A stretch of 64,000 bases of DNA from GCA-003244245 sp963822695 (GTDB lineage: Bacteria > Actinomycetota > Actinomycetes > Mycobacteriales > Pseudonocardiaceae), in the NCBI GenBank assembly GCA_963822695.1, contig CAWGJH010000013.1, forward strand, positions 123,215 through 187,214. The letters run 5' to 3'. Position numbers and translations under genes: made by a program. How positions within the stretch are numbered: position 1 is the stretch's first letter; the number at the start of each line of letters is the position of its first letter. Below are positions 45,714-53,455 of this stretch, piece by piece. The notes beneath the pieces are model-generated. The model worked only from the letters and a program-made list of their open reading frames with translations, ran no database searches and was not told the origin of the DNA.

Positions 45714-45850
45714 AGCGAACTATCAACGGCATCCGCGGCTGCCTCCGCGCCGCGCTGTCCCACGCCATCACCGGAGGCTTGATCAGCAAGAATCCCGCAG
45801 CGACCAAGGTGCCCTCCGCCCGGCGGCGCACCCGCAAGGGGAATGCTTGA
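45714..45850 (+). pseudogene. Tyrosine integrase fragment (piece 2, core-binding domain end)
   Basis: TINGIRGCLRAALSHAITGG and LISKNPAATKVPSARRR match the end of the SAM-like core-binding domain of actinobacterial phage-type integrases. A TGA follows; it is joined to the 38-base repeat that also occurs next to the tRNA-Val att copy at 59636. Confidence 0.6.
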
Positions 45851-45880
45851 CTACAAGATCGCGGATCAAGTCTCTGACAT
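45843..45880 (+). repeat. 38-base repeat, copy 1 of 2
   Basis: Begins ATGCTTGACTACAAGATCGC and ends CTCTGACAT; same as 59598-59635 except one base. At 59.6 kb it directly precedes the att core, so this copy is probably the trace of an excised or decayed element end. Confidence 0.8.
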
Positions 45881-46153
45881 TGAGTGGAGCTTGCTCGTCG
45901 TTATTCGAACCACCCTGACCGTCTTGATGATCTTAACCGGGCTTGGGCTCAAACGGTCGTAGCGACAGGCAATTACTCTAGCTGTGCGTAAAACCCGTTG
46001 TACCGACCGGAGAAGTTAATTCATCGACCAGTAGTCGGTCGAGGACTTCAATCTCACTATCTTCTGTTACGACAGTTGTCCTCGGCAGTTTGAACCTTGC
46101 GGGTCGAGCAAGCTCCGCTGCAAGCTTTGTTAGAGCGCGTCTGGAAACCGGGG
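45881..46153. other. Intergenic, possible left end of IS5-family element
   Basis: AT-richer than the surroundings. AGAGCGCGTCTGGAAAC at 46133-46149 looks like the left end of an IS5-family element, but the matching right end was not found. Confidence 0.35.
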
Positions 46154-46849
46154 TTACCAGTCTCCGGTGCGGGCGAGGCGGCGGGACATGGTCATGATCA
46201 TGGCGATGGTGACCATGGCTTCGTGGTGTTGGGGCAGGGTCTCGTAGTCGCGCACACAGCGACGGTGTTTGGTGATCCAGCCGAAGATCCGCTCGAGGAC
46301 CCAGCGCCGGGGCAGGACCAGGAATCCGCTGACCGTGTCAGTGCGTTTGACGATGTCCACGGTGACGGACAGGACCTGGTATGCCCAGCTCAGCAGGCGT
46401 CCGGCGTAGCCCCCATCGGCCCAGACGTGGCGTATGGTGCGGAATCGGGCGCGCAGCGCCACGAGCAGGCCGGCACCGCGCACGGTCTGCGAATCGATGA
46501 TCGCCGCGGTGGGCAGCGGATCGCGTCCGGCGTGCACGCGAACCAGGTCGCGCAGCCCATCATGGACCCGGGCCCAGACCCCGGTGCGGGCCCAGCGGCG
46601 GAAGAGGTCATAGACGGTCATCGCGGGAGGGAAGTCAGCGGGCAACTGCCGCCAGGCGATGCCGCCCCGCACCACGGAGAAGATCGCATCCAGGATGACC
46701 CGACGTGGATGCTTCTCCGGCCGCCCACCTCTGCCTGCGGTATTCCCGGGCGGCGGGAGCAACGGCTCCACCACGGCCCACTGGGCATCGGTCATCGACG
46801 AAGACGGAGAGAACGGACACGGCGGCGGGGTGGCCAGCGTCCTGCTCAA
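46154..46849 (-). pseudogene. IS5-family transposase with internal deletion
   Basis: 231 residues. N-terminal MTDAQWAVVEPLLPPPG and AWRQLPADFPPAMTVYDLFRRW, first Asp in AIIDSQTVRGA, second Asp in HVWADGGYAG, Glu in RRWVLERIFGWI. Between VRGA and LLVALRARF about 35-40 residues normally present (the RGYDAGKK and GRKRH part) are missing in frame, at about 46465. The DDE residues remain but activity is doubtful. Confidence 0.75.
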
Positions 46850-47005
46850 CCCTTTTGATCACCGTCATTCCAGTCGAGACCAGCTTAGCCTTAAGCCGAG
46901 CGATCTCTCCGGGCGGTATCATAAATACATTGATCTTCACCGTGGCCTGCCTGACCATATTTATGTGTGAGATGCTTTGGGTTGAACATGAATACGCCGC
47001 TGAAC

Positions 47006-48676
47006 TCACACTCCAAACCCCACCCCCACCAACCGCTCGTCCAAAGCCTTCACCGCCGACGTCTCCCGCCACGGCTCCATCCGGCCACGGGCAGCCCTGA
47101 CTTCACTCGTCAACCGTACCGACCGGATTCGAGCCGCCAGCAACGCTCCCTCACCAATAACGCGCGCAGCCTCTTCAATATCGCCGGATAGTAAGCGGGC
47201 AGTGCCCAAATGAAGGGTACAGAAGGCGTGGTCTCTGACGAACGAATTATCAAACAGTCGTAATGCCTTTTGGGCGCTGACGGCAGCTTCCGCTGGTTTG
47301 TTCTGCTGGAGCAAGCAGTCGCTCTGACGGCTGGCAATCAATCCTTCATTGAACCAGTAGACCGGCGATTCAGGATACCTCCGGTCGGCTGGTAGTGCAA
47401 GCCCTGCAAGCGCCCGGTCAAACTCGGTCATAGATTCCGCGTACTGGCCGTCAATACCGTACGCTGAAGCAAACCGCTCGGCAATGCAGACCTGGAGCAG
47501 TATGTCATCGGTTTTGCCCGCAAGGTTCTGAGCAGCCGCCGCGAAGTCAATACCGGCATGTGCTTTTCCTTGCCGGGAAGCGAAATGGCTCATCATACAC
47601 AGGGCGTAGATAGCCAGCTCAGTATTCCGAGCCTCCTGAGCGGCCTCCCGCGCCTGGTCGCAGTAGTGCATGGCGCTGGCAACGTCGTCAAGATCGAAGA
47701 AGTAGATTCCAACCGAGCTGGACATACTGCTGTAGACCGACAGTAGCCGGGGACGGAGCGAGTCCGGGCATTCGATCAACAAGGCGTCAACCAGTTTCCG
47801 CTGGGCAAGCACGGTTTGCAGTACGGCCTGCGGCCCCAGCGCATCCTCCTGCCGCTTGCAGCGCTGAAGCATGGTCTCAATGTGGTCGATAACCGGCTCG
47901 TCCACCCGCTCCGGCGAAGCCATAGCTTTGGTGAAGCGTTCCTGTTCGTCAGTAGATAAGCTGCTCACCGGAAAGGCCGTCATCCAACCCAGGCCACGTA
48001 CCGGAGCGGCGGCAACCGTGGCGGCCGCCCATCTCAGCAACCCGAGTAATTCCCGACGGTTCATCATATGTGCCCATTCACCAAAAATGTTCTTAAGCTG
48101 GTCACGTAGCCGATCTTCCCATTCGGCAGGCATTGTCTGGGTGGCGCTGCGCAAAGATGCGAGGAAGGCCAGTGACCCCGCTAGTAGGCTCTCTGCCTGT
48201 TCTCCATCCGCGACCGTGGCGAGCGTCGCCAAGATCGCGTGTGCAGCGAGCACGGCCAGTTGATCGGTGTCCCACGGTAGCGGTGGTAGTCCAGTAGTTG
48301 TTTGTAGAGCATTCGTCTCAGCGTACGCCCTGACCAGCTCCAGCTCTTCGCTCAGCCGATCAAGCTCTTGCTCGCCCACTGGCACCTGGTCACGTCCGGG
48401 CAGCGGCACCACCACACCGTCAGTCCTGACCAGCGAGGCCGACACTCCGGCCGTGCTCCCGGTGGTGTCCACCCCGTCCACCAGCTCACTGAGCGCACCG
48501 AGTGAAGTTCCGAACGCCTGAGCAATCCGGGGACGTACCCAGGGTTGCGGCGTGTACTCCCCGGACTCCCAGCGGGCTACGGTCGTTCGATCGACACCCA
48601 GGTGTTCGGCCAGACTCTCCTGGGTGTACCCGGCAGCCCTCCGTGCTTGGGCAAAGGAACGACGCTTGACAGCCAT
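47006..48676 (-). CDS. XRE-family regulator with TPR-like domain
   Basis: 556 residues. N-terminal helix-turn-helix (RRAAGYTQESLAEHLGVDRT, TVARWESGEYTPQPWVRP) followed by a long helical region with TPR-like pieces such as ASAMHYCDQAREAAQEARNT and SAQKALRLFDNSFVRDHAFC. Resembles Streptomyces XRE-TPR regulators that sense small signals. Similar in architecture to the frameshifted regulator at 33831-35001. No obvious target gene is adjacent. The frame is intact amid relics. Confidence 0.82.
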   Translation of the reverse strand: MAVKRRSFAQARRAAGYTQESLAEHLGVDRTTVARWESGEYTPQPWVRPRIAQAFGTSLGALSELVDGVDTTGSTAGVSASLVRTDGVVVPLPGRDQVPVGEQELDRLSEELELVRAYAETNALQTTTGLPPLPWDTDQLAVLAAHAILATLATVADGEQAESLLAGSLAFLASLRSATQTMPAEWEDRLRDQLKNIFGEWAHMMNRRELLGLLRWAAATVAAAPVRGLGWMTAFPVSSLSTDEQERFTKAMASPERVDEPVIDHIETMLQRCKRQEDALGPQAVLQTVLAQRKLVDALLIECPDSLRPRLLSVYSSMSSSVGIYFFDLDDVASAMHYCDQAREAAQEARNTELAIYALCMMSHFASRQGKAHAGIDFAAAAQNLAGKTDDILLQVCIAERFASAYGIDGQYAESMTEFDRALAGLALPADRRYPESPVYWFNEGLIASRQSDCLLQQNKPAEAAVSAQKALRLFDNSFVRDHAFCTLHLGTARLLSGDIEEAARVIGEGALLAARIRSVRLTSEVRAARGRMEPWRETSAVKALDERLVGVGFGV

Positions 48677-49207
48677 AACTCCCCTGGACCTCCTGACATT
48701 TGCGCTCTTGGCAGCGTAGCTCGGTCCTAGATCAGCTCCATGCCGCCATGGCGGCGCTACAAGACCGCCTCACCGGCCCGCTGTGTCCACTCAGACCAGG
48801 GAGATTGACTGATATCCACGGCCCCAGAGCCGGGACGACGAGCCGCCCCGGCACGCGGGTGGTGTGCGTACCGGTAGCTCGCGCTGCTCCTTCCCGCGCC
48901 TGCCCTGCTACCGGCAGAGCACCCATCCCCCGACCCGCGTGCTGTTCAGGGACTCCAGCTCGCCCCGGTTCTGGGTGCCTACCAAGCCAATGAGGGGGCT
49001 AAGACGAGCAGGAGCTACCTACCCATGCACGCCACCGACAACCAGGGAACCCATCACTACACCCGTGACGTACACCTCCCCAGCCCTACGCAGGAACCAG
49101 CCATCAAGCCCCTGATCCCCAGTTCCCAATACGTGACCACTGATGACCATGAAGCCAATGGAACCCACCAGGGAAGCCCTGAGACAGATCCCCTGACCAT
49201 CACTTCC
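48677..49207. other. Region without a supported gene
   Basis: A plus-strand frame at 49025-49234 (ATG with AGGAG ten bases upstream, 69 residues, MHATDNQGTHHYTRD at the start) is possible but has no recognisable family. The rest is low-complexity, GC-rich sequence. Confidence 0.3.
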
Positions 49208-49543
49208 GGCCCACAGGTGGTCGTATCGGCGTGAGGTGATTGGTTGCCCGTTGGTGTATCGCAGGAGCTGGCCGTTTGTTGGCGCGTGGCGGTGTTGGGC
49301 GTGGTGTTGAAGGTGCGCCATCAACGTGGGGGAAACGGGTTGCCAGCGGACGGTTTCGCCTTTCTCTCGGAGCCGGATCAAACACTGATCGGGGTCTAGG
49401 TCGCTGGGCTGTAGCGCGAGTGCGCCGCCTCGCCTGCACGCGGTTTCGGTGTGCAAACGCAGTAGCAACGTGTCCAGTGCGTGATCATTGCCGGTCGTCG
49501 CGGCAATCTGGTTGATTTCGGCTAGGCGTGTGTCAGGGACGGC
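49208..49543 (-). pseudogene. Tyrosine integrase fragment (piece 3, catalytic domain)
   Basis: The minus strand reads TRLAEINQIAATTGNDHALD, LLLRLHTETACRRGGALALQ (Arg I of the catalytic set) and GQLLRYTNGQPITSRRYDHLW. The HxxR box and Tyr end are absent. It is fused at its start to the small gene 49533-49721, so it is the product of a rearrangement. Confidence 0.65.
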
Positions 49544-49721
49544 GCGGCGGCTGACACAGCACCCGAGCGAGCGACCGCGCCCGCCACGGCAGCAGGCGCA
49601 ACAGCACCGACGGCGCAGGTTCGCCACCGACGAGCAGCGTGCCGCCGTCCAGTTCCACCACCTCTCCGTTGTCCAGCGCCACCCGAAGATGCTCCGAGTC
49701 GAACTTTGTAGGGTCTGGCAT
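49533..49721 (-). CDS. Small conserved protein of unknown family (copy B)
   Basis: 62 residues, ATG preceded by GGAGGAGACCC. FDSEHLRVALDNGEVVELDG and PSVLLRLLPWRAR are the same as in the gene at 59030, which begins after the same GGAGACCC context and a similar hairpin. The last dozen residues differ and belong to the rearranged integrase border, so the protein may be truncated (the copy A design is about 109 residues). Confidence 0.5.
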   Translation of the reverse strand: MPDPTKFDSEHLRVALDNGEVVELDGGTLLVGGEPAPSVLLRLLPWRARSLARVLCQPPRRP

Positions 49722-49755
49722 GGGTCTCCTCCCTCTAGGTCAGGGTTAAGATCAA

Positions 49756-49793
49756 GGCCGGAGGGCGGTGCTACCAACACCAACCCTTCGGCC
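49756..49793 (-). promoter_or_regulatory. Hairpin leader upstream of small gene, copy B
   Basis: Minus-strand GGCCGAAGGGT pairs with CCCTCCGGCC around an inner GGTG/CACC stem and seven-base loop TTGGTAG. Copy A at 58956 has the same architecture with differing stem bases, and both lie 34-37 bases before the ATG. May be a cis-acting RNA such as a thermosensor, ligand sensor or protein-binding site. Confidence 0.5.
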
Positions 49794-50032
49794 GCTTCAC
49801 CGGATTTAGATCCTGACCGCTGCCCATCAGACCCGCAGCGGCGGCCGGTCGGCAGGTCCGCTGACTAGTCCTCCGTGACGCCATGACGGCAGTCCCATGG
49901 CATGGCTGTGCCCGGAGCGGAGTCAGCAGAAAGTAAGCAACCCACCGTCACAAGTCAGCACCAGGGCACCTGACGCGGCGACCCACGAGCACGCCACAGC
50001 ACCCGTTGATACTGGTCATCACGCTCTACGCG

Positions 50033-50079
50033 CGTTCGGGACGAAGAGGCTGTGGGTTCGAATCCCGCCACCCTGACCA
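50033..50079 (+). repeat. 3' half of tRNA-Pro(CGG), att-type remnant
   Basis: From CGTTCGGGACGAAGAGG (anticodon CGG) through the T-arm GGGTTCGAATCCC to the acceptor end CCACCCTGACCA. The bases before it do not form the 5' anticodon stem, D-arm or acceptor stem, so it is no functional tRNA gene. Such 3' halves are left as att sites by integrating elements. Confidence 0.75.
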
Positions 50080-50084
50080 ACCTA

Positions 50085-50129
50085 AAGGCCAAGTCACAGG
50101 CCCCCTCACGGGGTCAGTGACCTGGCCTT
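50085..50129. terminator. Stem-loop after the tRNA-Pro remnant
   Basis: AAGGCCA-GTCAC-aGGCCCC pairs with GGGGtca-GTGAC-cTGGCCTT, with a four-base loop region. It is likely the original terminator of the tRNA-Pro gene, carried with the half-site. No T-run. Confidence 0.55.
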
Positions 50130-50510
50130 CCTCGTACCTGCCGTTCAGATCCGCGTGACCCGGCGGGGCGGCGCGCATCGGCTCCGCACAGCGATGGTGC
50201 TGCTCCTGGGGCCGAATCGGGTGCTGTCCAGCATCGAGCGGGCACCGATGTCCTCGATCGCCCCTGTGTGTTCGCCGGGGAGCAGCCACGGCGCGGGAGG
50301 CCGGGTAGACTCAGTCCAGCTGGGGTGAGGCGTCGGGCGGCTTGGGGTGGCGGGACTCTGCCCAACGGGTCGATGCCCGTTGGCGATGCTCACGCCGGTT
50401 GACGCCGAACAGGTCAGCAACGTCGGAACCAAGGGCCCTCACAGCGTCGGCGGTTCACCTCAAGGCGAAAGCACCGTCTTGAGTCCACGCTCTCTCCGGC
50501 GCGCGGCCAA
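50130..50510. other. Intergenic, no gene seen
   Basis: Between the tRNA-Pro remnant and the end of the phosphotransferase gene. No open frame is convincing. Confidence 0.4.
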
Positions 50511-51380
50511 TCATTCGACGGAGACTCCCAGCCCTCTGAGGTGATTCCGCAAAGGCTGCTCAAGCTCCGCGAAATCTCCCCCTCGGATGCGGCTCAGTAG
50601 CCGGGCCCCCACGACGAGCTGCGCTATACGACCGCCTTCACAATCAAGCTGGTCGGCGAACGTCTCGTGCACTCTTTCGAAGATGTCGGGGACGGCCAGT
50701 GTGTAGAGCAGAAGTGTGGCCGCGTCGGATCCGGCGGGGCCTGTACCCCATAATTCCCAGTCTAGGAGTCCGAAAGACGGGCTGAGCAAGTTCTGCCAGT
50801 GCAGATCGCCGTGGACAGTCTCCCAGTCTCGCGCAGTGATCTCGACGCCGTAGATCTCCCGCGTGCGCCGTGCGAGGGCGGCAGCGTCGTTGTTCGTGCG
50901 GTCTGTAGAGACGTCGCGCACTGCGTCAATCGTCTGACGGAGGGCGTCCCACCACTCCGGCTGCAACGTGACTCGTTCGGTGAGGTGGCTGGTCGATGAA
51001 ACAGGCGCTCCAGGCAGCAGCGTCAACACTTCCGCGCGCTGGTGTCGCCAGTCTTGCTCGCTCCACTCATGGACCGCCAGGACTTGTGGCTTGGAAATCC
51101 CGCCGATCACGTTCGCATCGAGGTTGCCGCACCAGGTGTCCCCTTGCGCCCATTGCGGAAATTCGCTGACGACCCGCAACCATCGCGGCCCCTCCCTCGC
51201 CGCAGCGGTTGCCCCAATCGTCCGGAGCCGCCAGCCGAACACCGGCTCTCCCGTTATTCTCAAGCCGAAGTGGCTCGCCGCCCGCTGGAGATTAAGGTTC
51301 ATCCATTCTTTGAAACGCGCATCCGCAGCAGCTACGTCGTCGTTAGCTGCCTGCATGGCGCGATCCATGGTCGTGTACAT
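50511..51380 (-). CDS. Aminoglycoside phosphotransferase-like (APH family) protein
   Basis: About 289 residues from the ATG at 51380 (another at 51368). The catalytic VHGDLHWQNLL (HGDxHxxN) and metal-binding LLDWELWGTGPAGSD motifs are intact; the N-terminal lobe is less clear. Substrate unknown; could phosphorylate a small molecule or the peptide made by the neighbours. Overlaps the AAA ATPase gene by about 38 bases, so it is the last gene of the operon. Confidence 0.75.
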   Translation of the reverse strand: MYTTMDRAMQAANDDVAAADARFKEWMNLNLQRAASHFGLRITGEPVFGWRLRTIGATAAAREGPRWLRVVSEFPQWAQGDTWCGNLDANVIGGISKPQVLAVHEWSEQDWRHQRAEVLTLLPGAPVSSTSHLTERVTLQPEWWDALRQTIDAVRDVSTDRTNNDAAALARRTREIYGVEITARDWETVHGDLHWQNLLSPSFGLLDWELWGTGPAGSDAATLLLYTLAVPDIFERVHETFADQLDCEGGRIAQLVVGARLLSRIRGGDFAELEQPLRNHLRGLGVSVE

Positions 51381-52188
51381 CGGTTTCGGCCAGCAGGTGT
51401 CGGAAGTAGAACTGAGGATCATCGAGGTATCGGCGCCAGTGCCCGACGAGGTCGAGCTCTTGCCACCTCCTGCGCCGGAAACCGTGCTCGCCCAACTCAA
51501 TAATGTCGGCGCCGGGCGTGGCCGCGAGTATCGGCGAGTGCGTCGCGCACACCACCTGCGCGCCACTGGCCGCGCGTTGGTGCATCAGGGCGACCAGTTG
51601 GAGGCAGGAGGTAAATGAGAGTGCCGATTCAGGCTCGTCCATGACGTAGAATCCGGGATCACGCATCATGGCGCTGAATACCTCGACAAACCCCTCGCCG
51701 TGTGACATCGCCGACGTGTCGTTCTCCCAATAGCCCGGCACACCCCCAAGTTGCTCGGTCATCGAGAAGGCGGTCTCCGCGCGAAGAAAGAATCCTCTCT
51801 TCTTCAGCCGGGGCCCCGACAACATATGCGCGCCCGCAGACGTCGTTCGCAGTCGAAGCACCTGACCGAGCGCCGTCTTTGTCGGACTGGGCCGGCCCCG
51901 CCGGACTGCGGCTCGCCCGCCGTACGAATCCAGGCCGAAGCCCTCCGCGATGGCCTCGACAAGCGTCAACTTGCCGGAGCCGTTGTCACCGACAAGAAAG
52001 GTGACCGGCCGTGTAAGGGGCAGGCCGTGTTCCAGCAGTTGCGCTACCGCCGGCACTGTGAACGGCCAGGCCTCGCTTTCGTCTCTAGCTGGCCGCAGGC
52101 CAACAGGGACGTAAGCTCCGGACACGTACACAGCATGGCCCCTCTCCTTCGGATTCCGGAGAAGAAGGACCATGCTACCGCGCGTCAC
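51343..52188 (-). CDS. AAA15/AAA21-type ATPase with altered P-loop
   Basis: 281 residues. The P-loop reads GDNGSGKLT; the Ser/Thr after Lys, which holds Mg, is Leu (TTG codon). The ABC-like signature SHGEGFVEVF, Walker B FYVMDEPESALS and the switch His in CATHSPIL are kept. Resembles OLD/AAA15-type ATPases of defence and RiPP loci. Start is GTG at 52188 or ATG at 52173. Ends inside the phosphotransferase start. Confidence 0.75.
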   Translation of the reverse strand: MTRGSMVLLLRNPKERGHAVYVSGAYVPVGLRPARDESEAWPFTVPAVAQLLEHGLPLTRPVTFLVGDNGSGKLTLVEAIAEGFGLDSYGGRAAVRRGRPSPTKTALGQVLRLRTTSAGAHMLSGPRLKKRGFFLRAETAFSMTEQLGGVPGYWENDTSAMSHGEGFVEVFSAMMRDPGFYVMDEPESALSFTSCLQLVALMHQRAASGAQVVCATHSPILAATPGADIIELGEHGFRRRRWQELDLVGHWRRYLDDPQFYFRHLLAETDVHDHGSRHAGS

Positions 52189-52315
52189 CGCTGTGGCGGC
52201 CGACGGCCTTCGCGCGCTTGCCTGGCCCGACCCCGAGTCGGGTCATCGTGGTCCTATCCCCGATTGCCTGGGCACACCACACGCGCACCCGGAGACGCGG
52301 CCGGCACTACGGAGT

Positions 52316-53263
52316 TTAAAGTGCCCGCTGCTGCGGCCGGTGCTCCATCTGGGCCATCGGGTGAATGACCTCGTAGTTGGGTACACAGCCGCCGTTCGGC
52401 GTGCAGGGCCCGGTGCCGGTCGGCCAGCATGACGGATTGCACGCTGGACTGCACGAGGGGCCGCATTGCGGGTTGCACATCCCCGGCACGCACGGCATCT
52501 CGATGGGCGCGAAGTGGGCGGTGAGCTCGGCTCGGACGTCGTCGAGGCGTGGTCCGTTGATGATTTCGCGGAGGCTCTCGGTGCGGACGTTGCCCACCGG
52601 CAGCCAGCGGGAGAAGACACACGGCCACACGGCGCCGTCCGCCGCGACCGCCAGCACCCCGGAGGCGCAGCGTCCGCACAGCTGACTCATGCTGGGACTG
52701 TCACTGTCCACGCCTCGTCCGACGTGACGAAGCCGGTCGTAGCCCAGGTGCGGCACGCCTAGCGTCTCGAGTTCGGCGAGCGCGTCTTCAGCGCGCTGGG
52801 CGTCGCTGAGATCCACTACCCCAACCCGGAGCGGGATCGATCGTCTGATCGCCTCCATGATGTTGGCGCGGGTGCGGGCGTGGCTGCCGGCCCGGCGGGT
52901 GATGGCCGCATGCTGGGCAGCCTGATTGGAGTAGTACGAGCAGGCCAGCCGGACGCCGGGGCGCTCAAACCGCGTCCACAGTTGCGGGCTGACGTGCACC
53001 AGGTTGCTGAAGACCTCAACCTGCAGCTGAAGCGCCAAGGCGTGGTCGATCAACTGCGGTAGCGCGGGGTGCAGCGTCGGTTCACCGCCGATGAACTGCA
53101 CCATCGAGACGCCTAGCTGCGCCGCCTCGTTCAGCACCCGCATCCAGTCGTCGCTGCTCATAACGCCGTGCGTTCCGGTCGGGCCGGAATCGGCGTAACA
53201 GTGCGTGCACTTGAGTTGGCATTTGCCCGTGATCTCGAGCCACAGGAACGACGTGCCGTGCAT
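52316..53263 (-). CDS. Radical SAM/SPASM enzyme with Cys-x-Pro-x repeat tail
   Basis: 315 residues from the ATG at 53263 (GGAGG five bases upstream). C15-x3-C19-x2-C22, FIGGEPTLHP, and a SPASM-like LCGRCASG ... VWPCVFSRW. The tail holds cysteines at 258, 263, 267, 271, 275, 279, 287 and 293; five of these are spaced by four with Pro at the second place (CNPQ-CGPS-CSPA-CNPS-C). It may bind auxiliary iron-sulfur clusters or act as an internal substrate. The region 53264-53455 holds no peptide gene with a normal start. Confidence 0.88.
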   Translation of the reverse strand: MHGTSFLWLEITGKCQLKCTHCYADSGPTGTHGVMSSDDWMRVLNEAAQLGVSMVQFIGGEPTLHPALPQLIDHALALQLQVEVFSNLVHVSPQLWTRFERPGVRLACSYYSNQAAQHAAITRRAGSHARTRANIMEAIRRSIPLRVGVVDLSDAQRAEDALAELETLGVPHLGYDRLRHVGRGVDSDSPSMSQLCGRCASGVLAVAADGAVWPCVFSRWLPVGNVRTESLREIINGPRLDDVRAELTAHFAPIEMPCVPGMCNPQCGPSCSPACNPSCWPTGTGPCTPNGGCVPNYEVIHPMAQMEHRPQQRAL

Positions 53264-53455
53264 CTCCACCTCCGCTACCGAAGAGCTGTCGGTGACCTCA
53301 CTCGCCAGCTGATCGTGCAGCGCCGCGCAACCTGTGTGGTGCGCTTTGGCCGGCGTTACCCGATCGCGGGTGTTAGGTGGCGCGATTGGTCCGATTACGA
53401 TCGTATAGCTGGATTCGACCGAACGACAGCCTTCTAAGGAAACTGTTCGCGCGGG

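Noticed and set aside
50033..50079. A functional tRNA-Pro gene
   Set aside because: The bases upstream (ACGCTCTACGCG) do not pair with the anticodon stem CGAAG or the acceptor end CCACCCTG.
53264..53455. A precursor peptide gene between the ABC transporter and the SPASM enzyme
   Set aside because: The frame leading into the enzyme is open but has no ATG, GTG or TTG; other frames give fewer than ten residues.
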